Origin: Bradyrhizobium altum
GTDB taxonomy: Bacteria > Pseudomonadota > Alphaproteobacteria > Rhizobiales > Xanthobacteraceae
Assembly: GCF_020889705.1 (NCBI RefSeq)
Contig: NZ_JACMYP010000003.1
Span: 1 to 64,000 of the forward strand
Direction of reading: 5' to 3'
DNA length: 64,000 bases
Shown piece by piece: positions 9,411 to 17,778 of the stretch. The notes under the pieces were generated by a model. The model worked only from the letters and a program-made list of their open reading frames with translations. It did no database searches and was not told where the DNA came from. Position 1 is the stretch's first letter, and the number at the start of each line of letters is the position of its first letter. The translations under genes were made by a program, and so were the position numbers.

Positions 9411-10717
9411 CCGCGGGGCTCGTGATCTCGGCACCGGCATCGGGCGTGGGCAAGACGACGCTGACCCTGGCGCTGGCGCGCGCCTATCGCAATCGCGGGC
9501 TGAGGGTGCAATGCCTCAAGAGCGGGCCGGATTATATCGATCCCGCCTTTCATGCGGTCGCGACGGGACGCGCATCCGTCAACATCGACAGCTGGGCGAT
9601 GTCGCGCGATGCGATCGCGCATCTGGCAAACCGCGGCGCGGACGCCGATCTTGTGTTGGCCGAAGGCTCGATGGGACTGTTTGACGGCGTCGCGATGCAC
9701 GGCGTTTCGGGTACCGGCGCCACCGCCGACATTGCCGAGATGATGGGATGGCCGGTGCTGCTGGTGATCGATCCCTCCGGCCAGGCACAGACGGCGGCGG
9801 CGGTCGCAGCGGGATTGCGCGATTTTCGCGCCGGCGTGCGGTTTGCGGGTGTCGTGCTCAACCGCGTCGCCAGCGCGCGGCACGAAGCGCTGGTGCGCAG
9901 CGCGATGGCGGGCGCGGGCATTCCGGTGTTGGGTGCGCTGCCCCGCCACGCCGAGATCGCCTTGCCGAAGCGGCATCTCGGCCTGGTGCAGGCCGAAGAG
10001 CAGGCGGAGATCGACGGCCTGATCGACGAAGCCGCACGCTTCGTCGTCGAGCATGTCGATCTCGACGCCGTGATGCAATCGGCGCGCGCCTGGTCGCCGC
10101 AATCGGCCGTGCGCAGCCTCGACATCACGCCGCCGGGCCAGCGCATTGCGCTCGCGCGCGACGCCGCATTCTCCTTTGTCTACCCGCACATGCTGGAAGC
10201 CTGGCGCGCGGCCGGCGCCGAGATCGTGACGTTCTCGCCGCTTGCCGACGAAGCTCCCGACGCGGACTCCGATGTGTGCTGGCTGCCCGGTGGCTATCCC
10301 GAACTGCATGCCGCCCGGCTTGCCTCCAACAAGCGGTTTCTTGGGCAGTTGCGTGCCTTTGCGGAGACGAAGCCGGTGCACGGCGAGTGCGGGGGCTACA
10401 TGGTGCTGGGCGCCGCGTTGACCGATGCCGAAGGCGTGCGCCACCCGATGGCGGGCTTGCTCGGCCTTGAGACCAGCTATGCCAAGCGCCGCATGCATCT
10501 CGGCTACCGGCTCGCCGAGCTGGTCGCTGCGATGCCGGGGCACGGTCCGGGCGCGCGTCTGCGCGGCCACGAATTTCACTATTCGACGATCGTCGCGCAG
10601 CCGGATACGCCGATCGCGGTGGTGCGCGATGCGACCGGCGCGATCGTTGCCGAGACCGGATCGCGGCGGGGCAATGCAACGGGTACATTCTTCCATCTGA
10701 TCGCGGAGGACCGGTGA
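9407..10717 (+). CDS. cobB: CobB, hydrogenobyrinic acid a,c-diamide synthase
   Basis: Glutamine-dependent amidase that amidates the a and c acetates of hydrogenobyrinic acid. 436 residues. N-terminal nucleotide-binding domain with [20 protein letters not shown] (about residues 8-27) and the [10 protein letters not shown] motif; C-terminal class-I glutamine amidotransferase-like domain with the nucleophile Cys328 in [11 protein letters not shown]. Translationally coupled on both sides (ATGA with cobM, GTGA with cobA). Produces the substrate for CobN. Confidence 0.94.
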   Translation: MTAGLVISAPASGVGKTTLTLALARAYRNRGLRVQCLKSGPDYIDPAFHAVATGRASVNIDSWAMSRDAIAHLANRGADADLVLAEGSMGLFDGVAMHGVSGTGATADIAEMMGWPVLLVIDPSGQAQTAAAVAAGLRDFRAGVRFAGVVLNRVASARHEALVRSAMAGAGIPVLGALPRHAEIALPKRHLGLVQAEEQAEIDGLIDEAARFVVEHVDLDAVMQSARAWSPQSAVRSLDITPPGQRIALARDAAFSFVYPHMLEAWRAAGAEIVTFSPLADEAPDADSDVCWLPGGYPELHAARLASNKRFLGQLRAFAETKPVHGECGGYMVLGAALTDAEGVRHPMAGLLGLETSYAKRRMHLGYRLAELVAAMPGHGPGARLRGHEFHYSTIVAQPDTPIAVVRDATGAIVAETGSRRGNATGTFFHLIAEDR

Positions 10718-11442
10718 GCGGATTCGTTTCCTTCGTGTCGGCCGGCCCCGGCGATCCCGAGCTCCTGACCATGAAGGGAGCCGCGCGGCTGCGCGAGGCC
10801 GACGTGGTGCTCTATGATGACCTCGCCTCGGGCGCGATCCTCGATCTCGCGCGTTCCGGCGCCAATCTCGTCGCGGTCGGCAAACGCGCCGGCCGCCTCT
10901 CGGCGAAGCAGCATCACGTCAGCCGGCTGCTGGTCGACTACGCAGCGGCCGGCGTGCGCGTGGTGCGGCTGAAATCCGGTGACGCCGGCATCTTTGGACG
11001 GCTCGAGGAGGAGATCGCGGCATTGCGCGCGGCCGGCATCGGCTACGAGATCATTCCCGGCGTGACCTCGGCCTCGGTCGCCGCGGCGCAGGCGGGCATT
11101 CCGCTGACGCGGCGGCTGACCTCGCGCCGGGTCCAATTCGTGACCGGTGCCGATGTCACGGGCGAGTTGCCCGCGGATTTGAACTGGGCGGCGCTGGCCG
11201 ATCCGGAAGCGACCACCGTCGTCTATATGGGCCGGCGCACCTTTCCGGCCTTGGCCGCAAGGCTGATCGCGCATGGCCTCGCCCCCGAGACGCCTGCACT
11301 CTTGGCGGAGTCGCTCGGTCACGCCGACGAGCGGCTTGTCCGCACCACGATCGCAGAGCTCGCCGAGCGGCTCACGCATGCAGGCGCTGCCACCGCGGCT
11401 GCCGTTATCCTGTTCGGTGCGCTGGCGCCGGAGCAAGGTTGA
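10714..11442 (+). CDS. cobA: CobA, uroporphyrinogen-III C-methyltransferase
   Basis: SUMT, which methylates uroporphyrinogen III twice to give precorrin-2, the entry to B12 (and siroheme). 242 residues, a single methylase domain without a CysG fusion. Motifs: FVSAGPGDPELLTMKGAARL, VLYDDLAS, RLKSGDAGIFGRLEEEI and IIPGVTSASVAAAQAGIPLT. Starts with GTG overlapping the cobB stop as GTGA. Its place near the end of the operon means the first committed enzyme is encoded after later ones. Confidence 0.93.
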   Translation: MSGFVSFVSAGPGDPELLTMKGAARLREADVVLYDDLASGAILDLARSGANLVAVGKRAGRLSAKQHHVSRLLVDYAAAGVRVVRLKSGDAGIFGRLEEEIAALRAAGIGYEIIPGVTSASVAAAQAGIPLTRRLTSRRVQFVTGADVTGELPADLNWAALADPEATTVVYMGRRTFPALAARLIAHGLAPETPALLAESLGHADERLVRTTIAELAERLTHAGAATAAAVILFGALAPEQG

Positions 11443-11449
11443 TACGGCC

Positions 11450-12199
11450 ATGTTGACGCTTTCCCTGATCGGTATCGGTTGTGGCGATCCGCAGCAGCTC
11501 ACGCTTGCTGCGATCGCCGCCATCAATGCCGCCGACCTGGTCCTGATCCCACGCAAGGGGACCGCGAAGTCGGACCTCGCCGACTTGCGCCGAACGATCT
11601 GCGCGGAGGCGTTGAACAACGACCGCACGCGCATTGCCGAATTCGACCTGCCGATGCGTGACGCCGGCGAGGCGGACTATCGCAAGGGCGTCGACGATTG
11701 GCACGATGCGGTCGCTGCGACCTGGTCACAGGAAATCGCGCGCCATCTCGGCGGCGAGGGCCGCGTCGCCCTGCTGATCTGGGGCGATCCCTCGCTCTAC
11801 GATTCGAGCCTGCGGATCGCGCAACGGCTCGATCCGTTGCCATCGATCGAGGTGATCCCGGGCATCACGTCGATCCAGGCGCTGTGCGCGGCGCATGCGC
11901 TGCCGCTCAACGAGATCGGCGAGCCGTTCCTGGTCACGACCGGCCGGCGGCTCCGCGAGGCCGGTTGGCCCTCCGGCGTCGACACCATCGTCGTGATGCT
12001 CGACGGCGGCGCCGCCTTCCAGACGCTGGATCCGGAGGGCTTAACGATCTGGTGGGGCGCCTATCTCGGCATGCCCGATCAGATCCTCATGGCGGGGGAG
12101 TTGGCCGAGGCGGGCCCTCGCATCGTCGCCGCGCGTCGGGATGCGCGTGAGCGGCACGGCTGGATCATGGACAGCTACGTCCTCAAGCGGCGATCGTGA
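11450..12199 (+). CDS. cobF: CobF, precorrin-6A synthase (deacetylating)
   Basis: SAM-dependent methyltransferase that methylates C1 of precorrin-5 with loss of acetate, giving precorrin-6A. 249 residues. N-terminal LSLIGIGCGDPQQLTLAA and LVLIPRKGTAKSDLADLRR are characteristic; LLIWGDPSLYDSSLRI and VIPGITSIQALCAAH follow. I chose the ATG at 11450, seven bases after the cobA stop; the frame is open upstream inside cobA. Last recognisable gene of the operon. Confidence 0.93.
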   Translation: MLTLSLIGIGCGDPQQLTLAAIAAINAADLVLIPRKGTAKSDLADLRRTICAEALNNDRTRIAEFDLPMRDAGEADYRKGVDDWHDAVAATWSQEIARHLGGEGRVALLIWGDPSLYDSSLRIAQRLDPLPSIEVIPGITSIQALCAAHALPLNEIGEPFLVTTGRRLREAGWPSGVDTIVVMLDGGAAFQTLDPEGLTIWWGAYLGMPDQILMAGELAEAGPRIVAARRDARERHGWIMDSYVLKRRS

Positions 12200-12236
12200 T
12201 CGAGGGATTGCGTCGGCATTCCATGCAGCAGGGCGG

Positions 12237-12431
12237 CTATCCGGTTTTCAGCCCGCGAATCGAGGGTTGGATCGTCAGGCGGTAGGCCACGAGCGTGTCG
12301 CCATCGAACTGCTCGAGGGTTGTCTCGCAGACCGGGCAGCGATACTCGCCCTTGCTTCCTGATCCGGATGCCAGCTCAAGGCGCCGGAATCCAGCCCCGC
12401 AGCGCGGACATGTGACGTCGTCCTTCTTCAT
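12237..12431 (-). CDS. Small zinc-ribbon protein, function unknown
   Basis: 64-residue protein with two CxxC pairs (Cys8/Cys11 in CPRCG and Cys32/Cys35 in CPVC), a classic zinc-ribbon spacing, followed by a DGDTLVAYRLTIQP tail. Start chosen at the ATG giving MKKDDVTCPRC; an upstream in-frame ATG at 12497 would add an unconvincing leader. Convergent with cobF, 37 bases away. I recall similar short proteins in rhizobia but no assigned function; a nucleic-acid or metal-binding role is inference. Confidence 0.7.
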   Translation of the reverse strand: MKKDDVTCPRCGAGFRRLELASGSGSKGEYRCPVCETTLEQFDGDTLVAYRLTIQPSIRGLKTG

Positions 12432-12729
12432 CAACTCACCCCAGAACAACACCGGCGGTATCTTGTAACCCGGACCGCACGGCAGAGCTATGTTCATGGC
12501 CGGGAGAGCGACCGATCATTCCTGCATGGCAACGCCGATGCGATCGAGATCGAACATCCGGGGTCGCCAGTCCGATCCCGCACAGGAACGGACCGGCAAC
12601 TGCAACGCATTCCGCAAACTCAGCAACAGCTTATGGCGTGACGTCGAAGCAGGATCCGACTTCGCCCGCACCGCAACAATGGCTGCGATGTCGCGACGCC
12701 CGCGGTCCCCCGACCCCCGATCAACGCGC
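12432..12729. other. Stretch without a supported gene
   Basis: Open frames here overlap one another and show no family features or good ribosome sites. It lies upstream of the small zinc-ribbon gene (minus strand), so it may hold its promoter, but I cannot point to one with confidence. Confidence 0.4.
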
Positions 12730-12762
12730 GATCGCCGGCGAACGCAGGGTTCGCCGGCGATC
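12730..12762 (-). terminator. Strong hairpin downstream of the DUF417 gene
   Basis: Perfect inverted repeat with 14-base arms (12730-12743 and 12749-12762; left arm GATCGCCGGCGAAC) around a 5-base loop. It sits 22 bases after the stop of the minus-strand DUF417 gene. No T-run follows on either strand, so it may be a 3'-end stabilising hairpin or a Rho-type stop rather than a classic intrinsic terminator. Confidence 0.55.
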
Positions 12763-12784
12763 CATCGCCATCAGCGGACGCCAC

Positions 12785-13291
12785 CTATTGCCGCGTCAGG
12801 CGAACCACGTCCTGCCTCAGCAGGTAGAGCGACACGGCGAGCAGAACGACGTCCTTCATCAGGAAGGGCACGTTGCCGGTCATTGCAGGGAAGCCTCCTG
12901 CGGCAACGTCCCAACCATCAGGCATGAACGGGATGATGGTGACGGTCGCGATGAAGGTGCCGGTCGAGCCGAGGGCGCCGAGCACGCCGAGGCGCTTGTC
13001 CCAGAAGCCCGCCAGCAGCAGCGAGCCGAACGTCCACTCCGAGGCGCCGAGGAAGTAGCTGGCGCCGGCATGGCCGAAGGCTGGATAGAGCCACCAGATC
13101 AGCGGCCCGTTGCTGATGAACGGGACCAGCCGTTCGAATTCGTACGGAAACCACTTCTGGTAACCGAAGAACAGGAACATGATCACCATCGCGGCGCGGA
13201 CGACATGGTAGTCGAGATCTTCAGTGAGCAGGCCGGACCTGTACAGCGTGCGGACAAGTGGACTTTGCGTGGTGTTGGAAAGCGTGGTCAT
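12785..13291 (-). CDS. DUF417 family inner-membrane protein
   Basis: 168 residues with about four hydrophobic segments (AAMVIMFLFFGYQKW, the GPLIWWLYPAF region, LGALGSTGTFIATVTIIPFM and LLAVSLYLLRQ). The YQKWFPYEFERLVPFISNGPL stretch is typical of the DUF417/YkgB (RclC-like) family, linked in enterobacteria to reactive chlorine resistance. Start chosen at MTTLSN because AAGGGA lies nine bases upstream; eight more codons are open. Just downstream of, and probably cotranscribed with, the AhpD-like gene, which supports an oxidative or electrophile stress role (inference). Confidence 0.82.
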   Translation of the reverse strand: MTTLSNTTQSPLVRTLYRSGLLTEDLDYHVVRAAMVIMFLFFGYQKWFPYEFERLVPFISNGPLIWWLYPAFGHAGASYFLGASEWTFGSLLLAGFWDKRLGVLGALGSTGTFIATVTIIPFMPDGWDVAAGGFPAMTGNVPFLMKDVVLLAVSLYLLRQDVVRLTRQ

Positions 13292-13327
13292 GGTCGTGAT
13301 CCCTTCGTGTGACACCGCGCGGTCGCT

Positions 13328-13864
13328 CTAGCCGACCGCGGGGAAGTCGATGTCGGTGTCGTTGATGCGGTTGAAGACGTTGGTGAAGACGATGGTCGCG
13401 AACGCCAGGCTGATCTCGACCAGCTGCGCGTCGCTGTAGCCGGCGGCCTTGATCGCGGCGAAATCCGCGTCGCTGACGGTGCCGCTCGACTGCGCGAGCT
13501 TACGGACGAAATGCACCAGCGCATCGCGCTTGGCGTCACCGGTCGGCGCGCCGTCGCGGATCTGCTGGAGGACGTCCGCGTTCACGCCGGCGAGCCTGGC
13601 AAGATGGGAATGCGCGGCGACACAGTAGTCGCAGCCGCCGGCGGCGCTGATGACGAGCTTGATGATCTCCCGATCGCGCTTGGAAAGGCTTCCGCTGGCG
13701 AGCACCGCATCGGCGGCGAGCATCGACTTGAGCGCGGCCGGGCCATGGGCGGCGATCGCCGCGTAGGCGTTCGGGACGCTGCCGGCCGCCTTCTTGATCT
13801 GGGCGTAGATCTGGCCCGACGGGCCGGTATCGGTTTCGAGATTGGGGACTGAGAGACGGGACAT
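13328..13864 (-). CDS. Carboxymuconolactone decarboxylase / AhpD-like protein
   Basis: 178 residues. Carries the AhpD-family redox motif CDYCVAAH (Cys78, Cys81, His85) followed by SHLARLAGV, typical of peroxidase-related alkylhydroperoxidase core proteins. Start set at MSRLSVPN, which has AAGGAG eight bases upstream; the longer open frame lacks support. Divergent from an AraC regulator and followed by the DUF417 gene, an arrangement suggesting a small AraC-controlled redox-stress unit. Substrate unknown. Confidence 0.85.
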   Translation of the reverse strand: MSRLSVPNLETDTGPSGQIYAQIKKAAGSVPNAYAAIAAHGPAALKSMLAADAVLASGSLSKRDREIIKLVISAAGGCDYCVAAHSHLARLAGVNADVLQQIRDGAPTGDAKRDALVHFVRKLAQSSGTVSDADFAAIKAAGYSDAQLVEISLAFATIVFTNVFNRINDTDIDFPAVG

Positions 13865-13922
13865 GGTGGCACTCCTTGTTGGGGTTGGTGAACGATTGTG
13901 GAGTGACAATAGGATCGAGATG

Positions 13923-13970
13923 TGAGACATTGAATGTCTGTTTAGCTCATATATATGCTCAATCGTCTCA
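13923..13970. promoter_or_regulatory. Divergent promoter region with nested inverted repeats
   Basis: Between the AhpD-like gene and araC. It contains GACAT-TGA-ATGTC (13926-13938) and a wider imperfect pair, TGAGACATTGA (13923-13933) against TCAATCGTCTCA (13959-13970), around an AT-rich centre CATATATATG. Likely operator/promoter for the AraC regulator; inference from position and symmetry. Confidence 0.45.
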
Positions 13971-13994
13971 ATCCGGTCGCTTTGGGGGACTGCC

Positions 13995-14981
13995 ATGGAC
14001 TGGCTCAGCGGGCTGTTCGCGATGATGCCGGTGCGCGGGCGGCTCGACCTGCGCTGCAGCTACAGCGTGCCCTGGCGCATCGACCAGGGGCCGGGCGCGT
14101 CCAACGAGATCCCCTATCATGCGGTGCTTGCCGGCTCGGCGATCCTGGACGATCCCGCAGGCGGTCGGCCGTTGCTGCTGAAGACCGGCGACATTCTCCT
14201 GCTGCCCGGCAACCCGCGACACGTGATGTATGACGGCAGCGGGGCGACGCCGCTGCCGGCGCGCAACCGGGCGGCACAGAATTTCACGATCAGCGAAAAC
14301 CTGGGTTCGGACGAACGGCTCGACCTGCTGTGCGGACACTTCGCGATTGCGCCCCCGCACGACCGTCTGTTGCGCACTTATCTTCCGCCGCGTCTTGTCG
14401 TGCATGCCGGCCCGCGCACGGGAAAGGGAACGGCCGCACAGCTCGCCGGGCTCGTGTCCCTGATGCGCAGCGAAACGGCCGACGATCGTCTGGGCGGCCG
14501 CGCCATGCTGGACGCGTTGTCCACGGCGATGTTTGCGCTTGTGCTGCGGCTTGCGAGCGAGACCGATGACAGGTCACACGGTCTGCTTGCACTGGTCGGC
14601 GATCCCCGTCTTGCGCCGGCGGTGGCGGCCATGTTCAACCAGCCTGCGCGCGCATGGTCGCTGCCGGAGCTTGCGCGTCTCTGCAACATGTCGCGCGCCA
14701 CGCTTGCACGGCAGTTCCAGGAGAAGCTTGGGCGATCGGCCAGCGATCTGCTCACCGATATCAGGATGACGCTTGCGGCGAACGAGTTGAGGAGATCATC
14801 GCTGTCGACCGGCGCCGTTGCGGAGATGGTCGGCTACCAGTCCGAGGCCGCATTTCAGCGCGCCTTCAAGAGCCATATGGGCGTGACGCCGGCGCAGTGG
14901 CGAAAGGCGCAACCCTCCGAACCGGATGCCGTGACGGGTGTCGCCGCACCGGATGACCCGCCAGGCGCCGTACCAGTTTGA
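13995..14981 (+). CDS. AraC family transcriptional regulator (cupin sensor domain)
   Basis: 328 residues. N-terminal cupin-type sensor (about 10-190; LKTGDILLLPGNPRHVMYDG) and C-terminal AraC double helix-turn-helix (about 205-310; WSLPELARLCNMSRATLARQF and TGAVAEMVGYQSEAAFQRAFKSHMGVTPAQWR). Start ATG has GGGGG seven bases upstream. Its divergent placement suggests control of the AhpD-like/DUF417 pair, a common pattern for this AraC subgroup. Confidence 0.9.
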   Translation: MDWLSGLFAMMPVRGRLDLRCSYSVPWRIDQGPGASNEIPYHAVLAGSAILDDPAGGRPLLLKTGDILLLPGNPRHVMYDGSGATPLPARNRAAQNFTISENLGSDERLDLLCGHFAIAPPHDRLLRTYLPPRLVVHAGPRTGKGTAAQLAGLVSLMRSETADDRLGGRAMLDALSTAMFALVLRLASETDDRSHGLLALVGDPRLAPAVAAMFNQPARAWSLPELARLCNMSRATLARQFQEKLGRSASDLLTDIRMTLAANELRRSSLSTGAVAEMVGYQSEAAFQRAFKSHMGVTPAQWRKAQPSEPDAVTGVAAPDDPPGAVPV

Positions 14982-14995
14982 CCCACGACAGGCAA

Positions 14996-15024
14996 GCGGC
15001 CGATGGGCGATCGCCACCGGCCGC
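14996..15024. terminator. Hairpin between convergent araC and peroxiredoxin genes
   Basis: Inverted repeat GCGGCCG (14996-15002) / CGGCCGC (15018-15024) with further near-symmetry inside. It sits between two converging stops, so it may end both transcripts. No T-run. Confidence 0.45.
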
Positions 15025-15035
15025 ACCGCGCGCTG

Positions 15036-15710
15036 TCATGCCTTCACGGCGGCCGCCTGCTGGAGAACTGCGATCATGTCCTCGGGCTCCGGGCGGCGGG
15101 TATAGTCGGGGTTCACTTCCGAGTAGAGGATCACGCCGTCCTGTCCGATGACGTAGCGGGCCGGCATCGGCAACGTCCAGCTCGGATCGTCGTTGAAGGT
15201 CGGCAGATCGTTCTTCAGCTGCTTGTAAAGTTCGACCAGATAGTTGGGCAGATGGAAGCGTAGTCCGAAGGCGTCGCCGATCTGACCCTTGACGTCGGAC
15301 AGGATCGGGAAGGAGAGCTTGTTCTGCCGCACCGACTTCCGGCTGTTCGGCGCGGTCTGCGGCGAGATCGCGACCAGCGAAGCGCCGTATTTGTCGAATT
15401 CCGGCTTGGCGGCTTCGAGCGCCTGCAGCTCCATGTTGCAATACGGGCACCAGACGCCGCGGTAGAAGCTGAGCACCAGCGGGCCGCGTTTCAGCAAGTC
15501 GGCCGAGTTGACGATATTGCCGTCGGGATCCCGGAGCGAGAAGGCCGGGGCCACATCGCCCGCCTTCTTGGCGCGCTGCGCCGCACCGGACGCGACAAGC
15601 TCTGCGGTGGCACGGTGCATCGTCTCGATGAAGGCGCGCGGAACGCTGTAGGGCGGCTTTCCGGCTCCGAAGTCGGCTTTGAAAGCGTCGAGCTTGGCTT
15701 GAAGCGACAT
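15036..15710 (-). CDS. Peroxiredoxin-like protein (AhpC/TSA family)
   Basis: 224 residues. Thioredoxin fold with FYRGVWCPYCNMELQAL holding Cys88 and Cys91, the peroxiredoxin-like AhpC/TSA active site; a helical N-terminal extension (about 1-45) precedes it. Predicted thiol peroxidase in the cytoplasm. Start at MSLQAKL, with AAGGAG eight bases upstream; a longer frame is open but unsupported. A LysR regulator lies immediately upstream on the same strand, with a palindrome between them. Confidence 0.87.
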   Translation of the reverse strand: MSLQAKLDAFKADFGAGKPPYSVPRAFIETMHRATAELVASGAAQRAKKAGDVAPAFSLRDPDGNIVNSADLLKRGPLVLSFYRGVWCPYCNMELQALEAAKPEFDKYGASLVAISPQTAPNSRKSVRQNKLSFPILSDVKGQIGDAFGLRFHLPNYLVELYKQLKNDLPTFNDDPSWTLPMPARYVIGQDGVILYSEVNPDYTRRPEPEDMIAVLQQAAAVKA

Positions 15711-15823
15711 GGCGGTCTCCTTGGGCTTCCGGGTGAGGGACGGCGGCGCCGTCTGTTCGGTTGAACTCACACCCAGGAAGCTAACGGAGATGGCCGCGCG
15801 GGGTAGCGCTGTCGCTCGACTAG

Positions 15824-15848
15824 CGCTTATTCCTGTCCGGAATAAGCG
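15824..15848. promoter_or_regulatory. Palindrome, candidate LysR operator
   Basis: Perfect 10-base arms CGCTTATTCC (15824-15833) and GGAATAAGCG (15839-15848) around TGTCC. Contains a T-N11-A core of the LysR type. It lies 114 bases upstream of the peroxiredoxin start and 29 bases past the LysR stop. Lack of a T-run argues against a terminator. Confidence 0.5.
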
Positions 15849-15876
15849 TGAACCGCTTCAACCGGCGGATGACGCG

Positions 15877-16755
15877 TCATGCATTGAAGCTGCGCTCGAA
15901 GAAGTTCACGAATGCGCGGGCCTTGGCGGTCGCGGCGCGCCCGGTCGGAAGCACGGCCCAAAGATCGTGCGCGGGGAGGCTCCACTCTGGCAGGACCGCG
16001 CGCACCGTGCGCGCCTTGAGTTCGGGGGTGAACATCCATTCCGAGGCGATCGCGAGCCCGGCGTCGGCGAGCACCGCAGCCCGGACGCCTTCGGCCGCGG
16101 TGACCCGCAACCGGCTCCGTACCGTGACGGCCAGTACGGTGCTCTCGCGCTGAAAGGACCACACGCTGCCCTCGCGCAGATAAACGACGGCCTGGTGCCG
16201 GCTCAATTCGCTCGGCGTGGCAGGCGTGCCGGCGCGGTCGAAATAGGCCGGCGTGCCCAGAACGAGGCGCTTGCATCTCGCGACACGGCGGGCAGTCAGC
16301 ATCGAATCCGTCATCTTGCCCATCCGCAGGGCGACGTCGATGCCTTCCTGCACGAGATCGATCTGGCGGTCGTCGAGCACGACCTCAAGCTCCAGCTCCG
16401 GGTGCTGCGCGAGAAACTTCGGCAGCATCGGAATGAGATGAATCCGGGCGAAGGTGACGGCGGCGCAGATCCGCAATCGGCCCTTGAGGCCGGCTCCGGC
16501 GCCGCGCGCGGCGATCTCGGCCTCGGCCGCCTCTTCGAGCGCGCGCCTGGCGCGCTCGAGATAGCCGAGCCCCGCTTCGGTCGGGGTGAGGCCATGGGTC
16601 GAACGCGTGAGCAGCTTGACCCCGAGAAATTCCTCGAGCTGCGCGACTGATTTCGAGACAGCCGGCTGGCCGACCCGGAGTTGTCGCGCCGCTCCGGAGA
16701 ACGAGCCGGTCTCGACCACCCGCACGAACGTCTCCATCGCCGCCAGACGATCCAT
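15877..16755 (-). CDS. LysR family transcriptional regulator
   Basis: 292 residues. N-terminal winged helix (MDRLAAMETFVRVVETGSFS, AARQLRVGQPAVSKSVAQLEEFLGVKLL) and a C-terminal periplasmic-binding-like effector domain (about 90-290). Upstream of the peroxiredoxin gene on the same strand, so likely its regulator. Effector unknown; the subgroup resembles LysR proteins with the MDRLxAMxTF opening found near oxidoreductases. Confidence 0.9.
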   Translation of the reverse strand: MDRLAAMETFVRVVETGSFSGAARQLRVGQPAVSKSVAQLEEFLGVKLLTRSTHGLTPTEAGLGYLERARRALEEAAEAEIAARGAGAGLKGRLRICAAVTFARIHLIPMLPKFLAQHPELELEVVLDDRQIDLVQEGIDVALRMGKMTDSMLTARRVARCKRLVLGTPAYFDRAGTPATPSELSRHQAVVYLREGSVWSFQRESTVLAVTVRSRLRVTAAEGVRAAVLADAGLAIASEWMFTPELKARTVRAVLPEWSLPAHDLWAVLPTGRAATAKARAFVNFFERSFNA

Positions 16756-16851
16756 GGCTATTCTCCACAGGAATGAGCGATCATGCCCATCCTGTCACGG
16801 TCCGAGGCGATTGGCCATTTCCGGACGCGCGCCGGCAGCGGAGGCGGCAGG

Positions 16852-17778
16852 CTACGACTTGCGATGCCTGGCGTTGACCGCGATCGCGGCGGCGGCGGTG
16901 CGGTTCTCGACGCCGAGTTTTGCGTAGATCTGCTCGAGATGCTTGTCGACGGTGCGCGGGCTTAAGCCCAGGATCTGCGCGATGTCGCGGTTGGTCTTGC
17001 CCTTGGAGAGCCAGGACAGCACCTCGCCCTCGCGGGTGGTCAGGCCGAGCTCGCTGGAGAACTCGGCCGGCATGTCGCCGCTGGCGTCCTTGGCCAGCCG
17101 CAGCAGGAATTCGTTGGGCCCGAGCTTGCCCATGAACTGCAGGCGAAGCTGCTCGCTGCCGGGGAATGGCGCCACGGTTGCGGTCTTCGCTCCGGCTTTG
17201 CCCTTCTGCGCCTGTTCAAGCCATTGCGGCATCGGCTCCGGCAGCACGAAATTGTCGGCGGCGTCGGCAAGCGTATCCGACAGCAGTCGCTGTGCCTGCG
17301 GCGTCGCCCATAGCAGCGTGCCTGAGCTGTTGACCGCGAGCAGATAGCGGCCGGAGACGTCCAGCGCGGCGCGGGCGCTCTGCGTCATCCGCGCATTGGC
17401 GAGATGCACCCGGATGCGCGCCAGCATTTCCTCGACCACGATCGGCTTGGTGACATAGTCGACGCCGCCGGCTTCCAGCCCACGCACGATGTGCTCGGTT
17501 TCGGCCAGCCCCGTCATGAAGATGATCGGGACGCCGTCGAGCCCGGCGTCGCGCTTCAGCCGCCGGCAGGTCTCGAACCCGTCCATGCCGGGCATCACGG
17601 CATCGAGCAGCACGATATCGGGCGTGATCTGGTCGACGATGCGCATCGCGGAGGCGCCGTCGAGTGCGACCATCACGGTCATGCCGGCGCCGTCGAGCGC
17701 GTCGGTGAGCAGGCGCAACGTCTCGGGCGAGTCGTCGACGACGAGGGCGACGTCGCGCTTTCGCTGTTCAATGGTCAT
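16852..17778 (-). CDS. Response regulator: receiver plus LuxR-type DNA-binding domain
   Basis: 308 residues. Receiver about 8-125 with acidic pair Asp15/Asp16, phospho-acceptor Asp59 in IVLLDAVMPGMDGFE and Lys111 in YVTKPI. A middle PAS-like stretch (about 135-225) reads LLAVNSSGTLLWATPQAQRLL. C-terminal LuxR helix-turn-helix (about 243-300; TTREGEVLSWLSKGKTNRDIAQILGLSPRTVDKHL). Starts 11 bases inside the end of the hybrid kinase gene, so they are translated together. Likely activates the divergent fmd operon (inference). Confidence 0.92.
   Translation of the reverse strand: MTIEQRKRDVALVVDDSPETLRLLTDALDGAGMTVMVALDGASAMRIVDQITPDIVLLDAVMPGMDGFETCRRLKRDAGLDGVPIIFMTGLAETEHIVRGLEAGGVDYVTKPIVVEEMLARIRVHLANARMTQSARAALDVSGRYLLAVNSSGTLLWATPQAQRLLSDTLADAADNFVLPEPMPQWLEQAQKGKAGAKTATVAPFPGSEQLRLQFMGKLGPNEFLLRLAKDASGDMPAEFSSELGLTTREGEVLSWLSKGKTNRDIAQILGLSPRTVDKHLEQIYAKLGVENRTAAAAIAVNARHRKS

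Noticed and set aside
1-12199. Cobalamin riboswitch for the cob operon
   Set aside because: The operon start is upstream of the window; no B12-box-like leader was seen within it.
12490-12927. Possible plus-strand gene after cobF
   Set aside because: No family features, runs antisense into the DUF417 gene, no ribosome site.
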